Below are positions 15,650-24,460 of a stretch of 42,557 bases of DNA, one piece after another (the stretch's first letter is position 1; every line of letters starts with the position of its first letter). The DNA comes from an uncultured Bacteroidales bacterium. GTDB taxonomy: Bacteria > Bacteroidota > Bacteroidia > Bacteroidales > Paludibacteraceae. Location: positions 1 to 42,557 of the forward strand of contig CAKZZM010000102.1 in assembly GCA_937885465.1 (NCBI GenBank), in the 5' to 3' direction. The notes beneath the pieces were generated by a model that searched no databases, was not told the DNA's origin, and worked only from the letters and a program-made list of their open reading frames with translations. A program made the translations under genes and the position numbers.

Positions 15650-17392
15650 ATGAGCAAAAGATTATTGAATATATTGTTATTGGTGTCTGTTGTGGTATGT
15701 GCAGAGGGGCAAGTGGTCGACTCGCTCGTACTTGATACTATTGAGGGAAAACAGGTGTATAGATATGAGGTTCAGAAGTCAGAGGGGCTATATCGAATTA
15801 GTAAGCGCTTTGGCGTTACCCAAGAACAGATTATAAAACTTAATCCTATTCTTCAGACGGAAGGGCTTAAATTGGGTCAGACCATTTATATCCCTGTTAT
15901 TGAGCAGATTGATTCCACTCAATATATAGTTCACACACTGCAACCCAAAGAGACACTATATGGCCTGAGCAAACGATATGGTGTAAAAGTGCAGGATATA
16001 GAAAAACTAAATCCTCAGACTACCAAACGGATGGAAATAGGCAAGTCGTTGCTTATTAAGAAGAAGGATGTGGCTACGGTAGAGTCCGTTGAGGTTGATG
16101 TTGAAGCCGGTAAGTTAGCAGATGCAAATGTTGATAGTTCGCTAAAATTACAGTCCGAGGATGTTAAAGCTCAGGCTGTAGCGGATGAGCAACAGGTTGT
16201 GCAGCAGGCTGTTGTCCCAGCCATTGACCGGAGTGGCGCAAGTGTGTCCGCTCACGAAAGTTTAGGAACAGAGGGCATTGTGGCTCACGAAATTATCGGC
16301 ATTGATCCTATAGCCGCTGAGCCGGAAAGTTCTGACGCGACTATTGTATATTCTTTGCCGACTCCTACTGAATTGCCGTTGCGGCTCGCATTCCTTTTGC
16401 CGCTTATGACCGATGCTCCCAAGCGGGATGCAAATATGGATCGTTTTATAGATTTTTATGAGGGGGCATTATTGGCAATATACGAGGCATCTCAGAGAGG
16501 TCAGAAGTTTGATATTTATACTTACGATGTTGAAAAATCAGATGTCGCTGTTCAGCAGATTTTGTCTCGCGGAGAGTTGCAAATGGTCGATGCAATGATT
16601 GGTCCCGTATATCCGGCGCAGGTCAGTTATGCATCTCTGTTTGCTAAACAGAATAAAATTCCTATTCTCATCCCTTTCACCCAGAAAGTGAATGGCGTGG
16701 AGCATACTCCGCAGATTCTGCAATTTAATCCGACAGCGGATATGATGGCTGCCGCTATTTTACAACATTTTGAGGAGAAGAAAGATTCGTGCAGATTTAT
16801 TCTTGTTGATGCTTCCAATAGTGACATTCCGAGTAGTGTAAAGGCAGTACATAGTGCTCTTGCAAAGTCTGATTTTGAAGTTAAGAAAATTACTCTTCAA
16901 GATATATTGAACGACTCTATTGCTCCTTCATTAGCAGAAGATAAAGAGAATATTTTGGTTTTCAATAGCGAGAAATATTCCTCAGTTCAAACAATCATGT
17001 CATCTCTTTTGCCTCAAACGAGCGGTAAGGACGTGAAGATATTAGCTCATTATGCATGGGAGGAAGAGAATTCACCTCTACCATTGGTATTTGCGTCTGT
17101 TTTTCATGATGTTGATTCTTCCCGTATAGGACATTTTGAGACTCTATATAATCATTATTTCGGACGAAAGTTGGCAGATACTCACCCGCGTTATGATTTG
17201 CTTGGCTATGATTTGACTGCTGCGTTGATTTTGAAATTGCAGCAATGTTCATCGGCTTTAACAGAGGACGATACCGATAATTGTTATTCCGTAATTGCGA
17301 ATGGTATCCAATCAGATACTCGATTTGAGCGAGTTAGTGAGCAAGGCGGTAGGATTAACTCTGCTATCTATATAAAGTATGCAGCGCATTAA
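15650..17392 (+). CDS. LysM-repeat protein with periplasmic-binding-like domain
   Basis: 580 residues. A signal peptide (RLLNILLLVSVVVCAEGQ) is followed by two LysM domains near residues 37-82 (YEVQKSEGLYRISKRFGVTQ...LNP) and 91-135 (IVHTLQPKETLYGLSKRYGV). LysM binds peptidoglycan N-acetylglucosamine. A low-complexity linker leads to a type-1 periplasmic-binding-like domain from about residue 235 (LRLAFLLPLM...RFIDFYEGALLAIYEASQRG). This arrangement is common in Bacteroidota and may link envelope or amino-acid-like ligand sensing to the cell wall; the ligand is unknown. The next gene overlaps its 3' end by 14 bp. Confidence 0.85.
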   Translation: MSKRLLNILLLVSVVVCAEGQVVDSLVLDTIEGKQVYRYEVQKSEGLYRISKRFGVTQEQIIKLNPILQTEGLKLGQTIYIPVIEQIDSTQYIVHTLQPKETLYGLSKRYGVKVQDIEKLNPQTTKRMEIGKSLLIKKKDVATVESVEVDVEAGKLADANVDSSLKLQSEDVKAQAVADEQQVVQQAVVPAIDRSGASVSAHESLGTEGIVAHEIIGIDPIAAEPESSDATIVYSLPTPTELPLRLAFLLPLMTDAPKRDANMDRFIDFYEGALLAIYEASQRGQKFDIYTYDVEKSDVAVQQILSRGELQMVDAMIGPVYPAQVSYASLFAKQNKIPILIPFTQKVNGVEHTPQILQFNPTADMMAAAILQHFEEKKDSCRFILVDASNSDIPSSVKAVHSALAKSDFEVKKITLQDILNDSIAPSLAEDKENILVFNSEKYSSVQTIMSSLLPQTSGKDVKILAHYAWEEENSPLPLVFASVFHDVDSSRIGHFETLYNHYFGRKLADTHPRYDLLGYDLTAALILKLQQCSSALTEDDTDNCYSVIANGIQSDTRFERVSEQGGRINSAIYIKYAAH

Positions 17393-18080
17393 AATTACCA
17401 TAATACTTGTTTGTTGCTCAATATCAGTTTCTCTCTTTGCTCAACCCAAATTGCTCAAAGAGGAAATGTATATAGGTGCTCAGGGTGGCGTGTTAGCCTC
17501 AATGGTAAACTTCAGCCCGACGATAGACCAAAATCCGCTGCATTGCCACTTAGGTGCAACAGCGGGTTTGGTATATAGATATATAGGACACAAAGTTTGC
17601 GGTTTGCAGGTAGAGTTGAATTATATGGGAAGAGGTTGGCAAGAGTATAGTGCAGAAAGCGGATATGCTTATAGAAGACAGTTAGATTATATTGAGATAC
17701 CATTACTTATGCACTTGTATTTCGGAGATTATTCCCGTAGTACGAAATGTGCCCGCGGGTTTCTTAATCTCGGTCCGCAGATTGGTTTTCTTGTAAATGA
17801 AAAAGGTAGCAATATTCCGACTGCTTATTCCTCAGCGTGGAATAGCGGGAAAGGCAGTGGCACTTATCACCAATATGTTCCGTTGGAAAATCGCTTTGAT
17901 TGGGGAATAGCCGGTGCTCTCGGATTTTATTATATAACGCAGCACGCGGGCGTATATCAGTTTGAAGCGCGGTTTAACTATTCTCTCGGCAGCAATTTCT
18001 CTACTTCAAGAATGGACTATTTTACATCTTCTAACAATATGAATCTCTCGTTTACTGTGGCGTATTTTTGGAAGCTGTAA
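17379..18080 (+). CDS. Outer-membrane beta-barrel protein (PorT-like)
   Basis: 233 residues. Signal peptide with cleavage near SLFAQ. The mature part shows beta-strand alternation with many Tyr/Gly: IGAQGGVLASMVNF, LGATAGLVYRYIG, VCGLQVELNYMGRGW, LDYIEIPLLMHLYFG and FLNLGPQIGFLVN. It ends with an aromatic residue near the terminus (VAYFWKL), as barrels do. These are the marks of the outer-membrane beta-barrel / PorT family. It overlaps the LysM gene by 14 bp, which suggests that the two envelope proteins are made together. The export role known for PorT of the type IX system cannot be assumed for this paralogue. Confidence 0.83.
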   Translation: MQRIKITIILVCCSISVSLFAQPKLLKEEMYIGAQGGVLASMVNFSPTIDQNPLHCHLGATAGLVYRYIGHKVCGLQVELNYMGRGWQEYSAESGYAYRRQLDYIEIPLLMHLYFGDYSRSTKCARGFLNLGPQIGFLVNEKGSNIPTAYSSAWNSGKGSGTYHQYVPLENRFDWGIAGALGFYYITQHAGVYQFEARFNYSLGSNFSTSRMDYFTSSNNMNLSFTVAYFWKL

Positions 18081-18141
18081 GGATAATATCTTTTATCTGC
18101 TCAGATGCTGCCTGACGAGAGAATTTTTGTTTTTCTGCCAT
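18052..18141 (-). pseudogene. Possible remnant of a GntR-type regulator
   Basis: A 29-codon frame on the minus strand reads MAEKQKFSRQAASEQIKDII followed by LTASKNTPQ and a stop. The stretch SRQAASEQIKDIIL resembles the first helix of GntR/FadR DNA-binding domains, after which nothing of the family remains. It overlaps the 3' end of the barrel gene by 29 bp. It may be a truncated gene start or chance. Confidence 0.25.
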
Positions 18142-18183
18142 GTTGACTTGTTGTCATAAAAAATCACATTTTTTATAAAAATC

Positions 18184-18215
18184 TTGTGTATATCAGAAAA
18201 AAAACGCTACCTTTG
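18184..18215 (+). promoter_or_regulatory. Promoter of the ATP-grasp operon
   Basis: TTG (18184-18186), a 21-bp spacer and TACCTTTG (18208-18215). The ATG at 18227 is only 11 bp beyond the -7 box, so the mRNA would have almost no leader. Confidence 0.75.
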
Positions 18216-18226
18216 CAAATTAGTAT

Positions 18227-19282
18227 ATGAAAAAGAAGCACACTATATTATTAACGGGTGTCGGTGCCCCCGGAGTGCAAGGGACTTTGTATTCGTTACG
18301 GGAAATAGGAGGTACAATTATAGGTACTGATGCTGATGAATCGGCTGTGGGACAGTATTTATGCGATGAGTTTCATACCTTACCTTTGTCATCTGAAACT
18401 GATTCCTATCTGACAGCATTGACAAAGTTATGCGAGGCAAGGCAAGTTGATGCAATCGTTCCTCAGAATACAGCTGAATTGCAGATATTGGCAAATCATA
18501 AACAACTTTTTTCGAAACTCGGAACCCATGTACTGGTGTCTAACCCATTGTCTATAGAACAAGCAAATAACAAGTATCACTTATTGCAGGTGGCAAATTC
18601 CTTAGAAGTACCCACCGGCGAATTTACGGTATGCGAAGATATTGACAGTTTGAGAACCCAAGTAGAACAGCGTCGTTCCAAGGGCTTGCTGACGGTAGTA
18701 AAACCACCATGCGGGAATGGTTCCCGCGGCGTGCGTGTTATTATTGATGCGCACGATAGAGACCGATGCAACGATTTCTATCATAAGAAACCTTCTTCCT
18801 TATTTTGTACATTGGATGAATTGCATGCAATCATAGGTGACGAGTTTCCCGAATTATTGGTGATGGATTATTTAGAGGGTGAGGAATACACTGTTGATAT
18901 ATTGCGAACAGATAGTCGTTTCATCGCGATACCCCGCAAACGTGAAGTGATGCGATGCGGCATAACTTTCCGAGCATCGCTGGAAAGGGATAAGCAAATA
19001 ATAGAAGCATGTCGGCAATTATCTGATGCCATAGATCTGGAATATTGTTTCGGCTTCCAATTCAAGAGGAACAGAGAGGGAATTCCAATTTTATTGGAAT
19101 GTAATCCCCGAATACAAGGAACTATGGTCATGTCTGCAATGGCCGGTGCAAATATCATTGCAGAGGCAGTACGCGCGTTGCTTGGCGAACCGCAACACTC
19201 TATGCAAGTAGATTGGAATACCCGTTTAATACGTTATTGGGGAGCCGTAGGTGTAAATGAAAGCGGAGTGGCTAAAATATAG
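18227..19282 (+). CDS. ATP-grasp carboxylate ligase (CarB-like)
   Basis: 351 residues. An N-terminal pre-ATP-grasp Rossmann part (LLTGVGAPGVQGTLYSLREI, then GTDADESAVGQYLCDEF) precedes the ATP-grasp fold. That fold has VVKPPCGNGSRGV (flexible loop), LLVMDYLEGEEYTVDIL and the metal-binding end FGFQFKRNREGIPILLECNP with RIQG. These match the carbamoyl-phosphate-synthase-like ATP-grasp group that joins a carboxylate to an amine via acyl phosphate. It heads an overlapping operon with HAD and PIG-L genes (26-bp and 19-bp overlaps), so it likely contributes to a small-molecule or surface-glycan modification. The substrate cannot be read from the sequence. Confidence 0.87.
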   Translation: MKKKHTILLTGVGAPGVQGTLYSLREIGGTIIGTDADESAVGQYLCDEFHTLPLSSETDSYLTALTKLCEARQVDAIVPQNTAELQILANHKQLFSKLGTHVLVSNPLSIEQANNKYHLLQVANSLEVPTGEFTVCEDIDSLRTQVEQRRSKGLLTVVKPPCGNGSRGVRVIIDAHDRDRCNDFYHKKPSSLFCTLDELHAIIGDEFPELLVMDYLEGEEYTVDILRTDSRFIAIPRKREVMRCGITFRASLERDKQIIEACRQLSDAIDLEYCFGFQFKRNREGIPILLECNPRIQGTMVMSAMAGANIIAEAVRALLGEPQHSMQVDWNTRLIRYWGAVGVNESGVAKI

Positions 19283-19853
19283 ATTATACGTGTTCGATTT
19301 GGACAATACGCTGTATAACGAGACGGACTACTTGTTTGCTGCATATGCTCAGATTGCTCAGAAAGCAGCAGCAGGAGACAAGGACTTGGAAGAAGAATAT
19401 CGGTGTTATTTATGCCATACTTTTTCAACAGAAGGTCGGCATTTGTTGTTTCAGCGATTTATTTCCCGTTACCAACTGCGTGTTACAACGGATGAAATGC
19501 TTGCAATACTGCGCCATACTACATGCCGATTGGAATTATTTCCGTCCGTTGCTATCATACTATCGGAGTTGTTGAAAAGGAAGAAAGATGTTGCTATACT
19601 AACCAATGGCAATCCGGAACAACAACGACAAAAAGTGTCAAACTTGGGTATAGTGAGCAGATGGCCACAGATTCGGATTCTATATGCCAATGAGACAGAG
19701 CAAAAGCCTTCACCCAAAGCCATGCTGCAGTTGATTTCCGAATATGGTGTGCAGGCAGGTGATACCGTGCTAATTGGAGATAGTGATATTGATAAACAAA
19801 CAGCCATTAATGCAAAAACAGATTATATTGAATCATGTTATTTAATCAACTGA
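19257..19853 (+). CDS. HAD-superfamily hydrolase
   Basis: 198 residues with the four HAD motifs: I, VFDLDNTLY (nucleophile Asp in DLD); II, ILTNGN; III, the lysine in EQKPSPKAM; IV, VLIGDSDIDKQ. The helical cap between motifs I and II is of the phosphoglycolate phosphatase/pyrimidine 5'-nucleotidase type. It is expected to dephosphorylate a cytoplasmic metabolite. The start ATG lies 26 bp inside the ATP-grasp gene, and its own end overlaps the PIG-L gene by 19 bp, so all three are translationally linked. Confidence 0.88.
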   Translation: MKAEWLKYRLYVFDLDNTLYNETDYLFAAYAQIAQKAAAGDKDLEEEYRCYLCHTFSTEGRHLLFQRFISRYQLRVTTDEMLAILRHTTCRLELFPSVAIILSELLKRKKDVAILTNGNPEQQRQKVSNLGIVSRWPQIRILYANETEQKPSPKAMLQLISEYGVQAGDTVLIGDSDIDKQTAINAKTDYIESCYLIN

Positions 19854-20473
19854 ATACAGTATTGGTTTTAGCGCCACACACAGATGATGGCGAGTTAGGG
19901 ATGGGGGGAACCATTCATAAATTACTCAAAAATGGTAAAAAAGTAATTTATGTAGCATTCTCTACGGCAAGCAAGTCCCTTCCTGCGGGGATGGCAGCAG
20001 ACACTTTGAAAAAAGAAGTGCGAAATGCTACTTCACGGCTTGGCATAAGTGAAGAGAATTTGGTTGTTTATGATTATGAGGTCCGTGAATTAAGTTATTC
20101 CCGCCAACAGATATTAGAGGCTTTGATAGAACTTCGCGGACGTTACCGTCCGGATGTAGTGTTTGTTCCAAGTCCTCACGATGTACATCAAGACCACCAA
20201 ACCATAGCGCAAGAAGCGATACGTGCTTTTAAGAACACAACGCTCTTGGGTTATGAGTTGATATGGAATAATCTTACATTCAATACCCAGTGTTTTGTAG
20301 AACTGACTGAGGAAGATTTGTTTGCCAAACAAGAAGCTTTGTCAGAATATCATTCGCAGGAAGGCCGCAATTATATGTCCGGTGAGTTTATTAGGTCGTT
20401 GGCGTTGACGCGCGGTACGCAGGCGGGCGTTCATCTTGCCGAGGTTTTTGAGGTTGTGCGGTTATTTCTATAA
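19835..20473 (+). CDS. PIG-L / LmbE-type N-acetylglucosamine deacetylase family protein
   Basis: 212 residues. The zinc-binding motif PHTDDGELGMGG near the N-terminus replaces the more usual PHPDDE by PHTDDGE, with His and Asp retained. The second motif PSPHDVHQDHQT supplies the other histidines. Family members de-N-acetylate GlcNAc attached to lipids, thiols or sugar nucleotides. With ATP-grasp and HAD genes upstream, a pathway that deacetylates a sugar and then couples an acid to the free amine is a reasonable guess. Its 3' end overlaps the convergent glycosyltransferase gene by 83 bp. Confidence 0.88.
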   Translation: MLFNQLNTVLVLAPHTDDGELGMGGTIHKLLKNGKKVIYVAFSTASKSLPAGMAADTLKKEVRNATSRLGISEENLVVYDYEVRELSYSRQQILEALIELRGRYRPDVVFVPSPHDVHQDHQTIAQEAIRAFKNTTLLGYELIWNNLTFNTQCFVELTEEDLFAKQEALSEYHSQEGRNYMSGEFIRSLALTRGTQAGVHLAEVFEVVRLFL

Positions 20474-21656
20474 ATAATTCTTCCCACTGTCCTGCCTGCT
20501 TCTGGCGCGAAAATAGTACCTTTTGACTCGCTACAACAGGTTGGCGTGTGTATCCGTTTTCCTGCCATTCGGCGTATTTCTCCATAATAAAGGCACTCAC
20601 TTGTTCCGAGTTAGTAGCAGATAACCCTACGTTGGTTTGGCGGATCACTTGCGCCAAACATTCTTCATCGCTTTCCACACATAGTACGGGCTTTTCAACT
20701 CCCAATGCCTCATAGAATTTTGTGGTCATTTTACCATGTCCGTTGATGTCGTTTGCTCTACTTGTCAATACCAGACAGATTGAGGCATCGTGGAGTAAAC
20801 CCGGAATCTGGTTTTGGTCCACCATGTCGTGAAAACGCATCCAGTCCAGCACTCCGGCTTGCTTAGCCATATATTGTATAAGTTGCCTTCCCGCTGTATC
20901 CGTGTACCATTCCACGGATAATTGGTCGGGGGATATGTTTATCTTTTTTATCGCCTCGAAAAGCAAGGAAGGGTCTTGTTGGGGTAGAGGGAACACTTTA
21001 CCCGTATAAATAATCTTGAATCGTTGCGATGGTGTGTTCTTTGGGCGGAAAACGGTATCGTCATAGCCATTATAAATCAAGAAAGACGGCTTGGACGTTA
21101 TGGACTTAATCAAGTTTGCGTGCCAAGGCGAAATAGTAGTGACTGCGTTTGCTTTTCGTAATTCTCGGTTGCGCCTGTGAATATTCCGGCGTGAATATAA
21201 CTGTGCGACAGGTTTGAGAAGCGGGTTGTGATGCTTTAGATACAACAATTTGTTCGCAGGTGCTTGCTCTACCATATCCCGCAAGTCTAATACGGATGGT
21301 ATATTACGCTTTTTAGCGATGCGATTGGCTGTCTGTAGAGGAAACGTATGAAAGGATGTGCAGAACACCAAATCGTAAGTCTTTCCTCCTATCATTTGTT
21401 CCACTTCACGCTCAAAAGTTTGATCTTTCCAATTGAACAGCAGATTGGCGCAGTTCTTTAATGCCCAATCCACGAAGCGGCCGTTATATAATGATACCTC
21501 ATAAATTGGATATTCGTGGTGGAAAAGCAACAAATCTGCTTTCTCGCAGAAAACATCTATCACGTGTCCCTGAGCATACAAGTAGTCGCAAAGAGACCTT
21601 AAACGCGGTTTATACGCAGGTGCCGAAAAGCCATCGGAGAGTATCAGTATATTCAT
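20391..21656 (-). CDS. Glycosyltransferase family 4-like protein
   Basis: 421 residues. GT-B fold features: N-terminal NILILSDGFSAPAYKPRLRS, an inter-domain TTISPWHANLIKSI, the start of the C-terminal donor domain at FKIIYTGKVFPLPQQDPSLL, and the nucleotide-sugar region GKMTTKFYEALGVEKPVLCV with a conserved Glu. It is cytoplasmic and expected to transfer a sugar to a surface-glycan precursor. It is 12 bp downstream of the DUF7033 gene, so both are one unit. The last 27 or so codons (after QWEELF) are antisense to the PIG-L gene and look unlike a conserved tail. Confidence 0.87.
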   Translation of the reverse strand: MNILILSDGFSAPAYKPRLRSLCDYLYAQGHVIDVFCEKADLLLFHHEYPIYEVSLYNGRFVDWALKNCANLLFNWKDQTFEREVEQMIGGKTYDLVFCTSFHTFPLQTANRIAKKRNIPSVLDLRDMVEQAPANKLLYLKHHNPLLKPVAQLYSRRNIHRRNRELRKANAVTTISPWHANLIKSITSKPSFLIYNGYDDTVFRPKNTPSQRFKIIYTGKVFPLPQQDPSLLFEAIKKINISPDQLSVEWYTDTAGRQLIQYMAKQAGVLDWMRFHDMVDQNQIPGLLHDASICLVLTSRANDINGHGKMTTKFYEALGVEKPVLCVESDEECLAQVIRQTNVGLSATNSEQVSAFIMEKYAEWQENGYTRQPVVASQKVLFSRQKQAGQWEELFIEITAQPQKPRQDERPPAYRASTPTT

Positions 21657-21668
21657 CTCAATTATAAC

Positions 21669-22913
21669 TTATAACTCTTCACTTATCACTTTTAATAGCG
21701 ATGAATATAGGTTTTTGTAGTATGAGGTGTTGAGGCGGTCATTGTGCCAAAGTAGTACTATTTCACCATTATATTGGCGAATCTTGTCGAATAGCCTTTC
21801 ACAAAGATAATACGCCTCATCTTCGCTGAGGTTCATGTAGTCTGACAGAGTGGCATCCATAGCAGTGAGGGGGTGCAGAACGAGCGATGTCAGTTGCATG
21901 GTTACAGGATTTATCCATCTGACGGGGCGAGTTGTTTGCAACCGAAATCCTACCATATCGGCAAAGCCCATGCTGAAATCGTCAGTTACACCTTGCTCGA
22001 CAAGGCTTTGTATCTTGTCAATATTGCAGCACAAATAGTGACTCCGATGTAAGCGATAATCAATAGAAGTGCTATTCAGCGTATTGTGTTCCTTGTGCCG
22101 ATGCTTTTCAGTATTGTGTGATGTGCGCGTACCATAATAACTGCTATGCCAACCGAGTAAAGCACCTTGTGATGCGATTGTTGTTCTAATCATCGTACAA
22201 TCGCGTCCGTGAATTTTGTACTGCGGATAATCGTAACCTCTTCCGCAAGTATCTTTGAAGAAATAAAGCGGCTGCACTACGCATTGTGACGCACTTTGCC
22301 GATATGAGTCAACTAATGTCTTGTCTTGTTCTATCAGCCACGGAAATGTATATGCGGGGTCGTTGTTTATGTCATTGAGCGAGCGAACAACCTGCTTTGT
22401 GTGTCCGCGAACAATACCTCCCAACGCTCCGCGCAGGCTGCGATATCTCGTCAGCGTGTCAACATCATGCGTCAGCCAGATATGTGAAAAGCCTTCTTGC
22501 GGCAGTTTGGCAGGACAATCGATGCCTGACTCGTCACATATATATTTCAACGATTTGATAAGAAAGCGGGAATATTCGTCAACGAGCGGTATTTGCAGAT
22601 TACTCTGTTGACCTAAAATAGAATATTTAGCGAGAAAACGGTTGTGTCTGTCTCGGCGCGTTTCAAGCAGTTCTTCTGCGCGAGAGATGAAAAAAGCCGT
22701 GTTATAGACGAGGTCGAGTGTGATGAATTTGCCCTCTCGCTTAGGGTTGCTTAGGTGAGGATAGACCCAATCTTTGCACAGATGTCCGTTAGGTATAATA
22801 ATGAGTTTGTAGTTATCCCATTGGGTGGGATCGTCAGTGTAGCCGACAAGTCGCGCTGCTTCATTATTACCATAAAAAAGAAATGATAATATGTAGGAAA
22901 CAATACTATCCAT
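21669..22913 (-). CDS. DUF7033 / polysaccharide-deacetylase-like protein
   Basis: 414 residues, without signal peptide. The N-terminal domain (KLIIIPNGHLCKDW...FITLDLVYNTAFFISRAEEL) is the DUF7033 type that precedes deacetylase-like domains in Bacteroidota glycan clusters. The second half contains the metal-motif-like HIWLTHDVDT near residues 144-153, LGWHSSYYGTRTS and MGFADMVGFRL, and ends near VLLWHNDRL. THDVD replaces the TFDDG of classic NodB domains. It probably acts on a polysaccharide or lipid-linked glycan. It lies 10 bp downstream of rpoN and just upstream of the glycosyltransferase. Confidence 0.8.
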   Translation of the reverse strand: MDSIVSYILSFLFYGNNEAARLVGYTDDPTQWDNYKLIIIPNGHLCKDWVYPHLSNPKREGKFITLDLVYNTAFFISRAEELLETRRDRHNRFLAKYSILGQQSNLQIPLVDEYSRFLIKSLKYICDESGIDCPAKLPQEGFSHIWLTHDVDTLTRYRSLRGALGGIVRGHTKQVVRSLNDINNDPAYTFPWLIEQDKTLVDSYRQSASQCVVQPLYFFKDTCGRGYDYPQYKIHGRDCTMIRTTIASQGALLGWHSSYYGTRTSHNTEKHRHKEHNTLNSTSIDYRLHRSHYLCCNIDKIQSLVEQGVTDDFSMGFADMVGFRLQTTRPVRWINPVTMQLTSLVLHPLTAMDATLSDYMNLSEDEAYYLCERLFDKIRQYNGEIVLLWHNDRLNTSYYKNLYSSLLKVISEEL

Positions 22914-22923
22914 AATATTATTC

Positions 22924-24426
22924 TTAGGCTTTTTTTCTCAGTCGTGCTACTTGAATTCCCATTTGTTCTCGGTATTTGGATATCGTTCGGCGTGCGATGA
23001 TATATCCTTCTTTTGCAAGCAGAACAACAAGTTGGTCGTCGGTTAGCGGATGTTTCTTGTCTTCTGCTGCTATAACATCCTTAAGTATCTTCTTAACCTC
23101 TCTTGTTGACACTTCTTCACCTTGATCGGTAGTGAGCGATTCAGAGAAGAAATGCTTGAGCGGGATAATACCAAAATCAGTTAATACATACTTTGAATTG
23201 CTGACTCGCGATATAGTGGAAGCATCGTAGCCTGTGACGCGGGCTATATCGTCCAAAATCATCGGTTTAAGAAAACTATCATCGCCTTCAATGAAATAGT
23301 CTCGTTGAAATGCCACTATTGCTCTCATAGTATTTAGTAGCGTTTCGTTTCGTTGACGAATAGCGTCAATAAACCATTTTGCAGAGTCGATTTTTTGTTT
23401 GAGAAAACGGATACCTTCTCTATCGGTCTTACTCTTTTTCCCTGGTTGGTTCTGCATCGTTTTGAGCATCTGCTGATAATCTTCCGACACATGCAGAGCG
23501 GGTATGTCTTCATCGCAAAGAGATACTACTATCTCGTCATTATAGGTCTCAACACGGAAGTCGGGAATGACGTGGCTGCGTTGCATCTCGTAGATATTAC
23601 TCCCAAAACTGCTGCTTGGGGTGGGGTTGAGAGATGTTATCTCTTGAATAGCATCTTTGACCTGCTGCTCGCTGATGTTATATCTTTTTTGAAGGCGATT
23701 ATAGTGGTGCTTACTAACATCTACAAAATGTTTCTCCACGAATAGTGTTGCTCTCTGCACATCCTCTGTCTGCTTCTTGCTTCTCAGCTGCATTAGCAGG
23801 CAGTCTTGAAGGTTATACGCTCCGACTCCGACAGGGTCAAGATGCCTCACTAAGTCAACTAAGTGTTGCATCTCTTCATTGCTAATCTCAATACCGACAT
23901 GAAAGGCGAGGTCGTCAACCATTTGTTCGGGTGTTCTCGTTAGATAACCACGGGTATCGATATTCCCGATGATGTATTCTGTTATCTGCCTCTCTTGCTC
24001 AGTGAGTTTAAGATGACCAACTTGTTCTTTTAGGTAGTCGTAAAAGTCATCGGAGGCGATAATAGGCGACTCCCTTTGGTCGTCGTCTTGCATCGGCGAA
24101 CTGCCATTATAATAGTAGTCGTTGTCATATTCATCGTCGGATGTGTATTGCGAATAGTCAAAATCCTCGTTTATTAAAGGGTCTTCGGTTTGCTCTTCGC
24201 CGAACACATCAGAGCAGTCGTCATCTTGCGTATAATCGTTTTCTTCGGCAATAGGTTCTTTATCATCTATTGCTTCGCCTAATTCTAATACCGGATTTTC
24301 TTGTAACTCCTCATTAACACGCTGCTGAAGCTCCGTTGCGGGGAGTTCCAGCATTTTAATCATTTGAATCTGCTCCGGAGTGAGGAGTAGTTTCTGAGTC
24401 TGTATTTGCTGCAATGATGCAGGCAT
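22924..24426 (-). CDS. rpoN: RNA polymerase sigma-54 factor
   Basis: 500 residues with the complete family layout. Region I is Gln/Leu-rich (LQQIQTQKLLLTPEQIQMIK, then MLELPATELQQRVNEELQENP). An acidic region II follows (about 50-120). The core-binding domain contains LDPVGVGAYNLQDCLLMQL. The HTH (ASTISRVSNSKYVLTDFGII) and the RpoN box ARRTISKYRE at residues 478-487 end the protein. Sigma-54 recognises -24/-12 promoters and needs AAA+ activators, none of which is in this window. The gene starts 34 bp after nqrE, where nqrF would be expected, and runs into the glycan genes. Confidence 0.96.
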   Translation of the reverse strand: MPASLQQIQTQKLLLTPEQIQMIKMLELPATELQQRVNEELQENPVLELGEAIDDKEPIAEENDYTQDDDCSDVFGEEQTEDPLINEDFDYSQYTSDDEYDNDYYYNGSSPMQDDDQRESPIIASDDFYDYLKEQVGHLKLTEQERQITEYIIGNIDTRGYLTRTPEQMVDDLAFHVGIEISNEEMQHLVDLVRHLDPVGVGAYNLQDCLLMQLRSKKQTEDVQRATLFVEKHFVDVSKHHYNRLQKRYNISEQQVKDAIQEITSLNPTPSSSFGSNIYEMQRSHVIPDFRVETYNDEIVVSLCDEDIPALHVSEDYQQMLKTMQNQPGKKSKTDREGIRFLKQKIDSAKWFIDAIRQRNETLLNTMRAIVAFQRDYFIEGDDSFLKPMILDDIARVTGYDASTISRVSNSKYVLTDFGIIPLKHFFSESLTTDQGEEVSTREVKKILKDVIAAEDKKHPLTDDQLVVLLAKEGYIIARRTISKYREQMGIQVARLRKKA

Positions 24427-24460
24427 ATTTGAATGCGGCAGACTTGCGTGCTGCTTGTGC

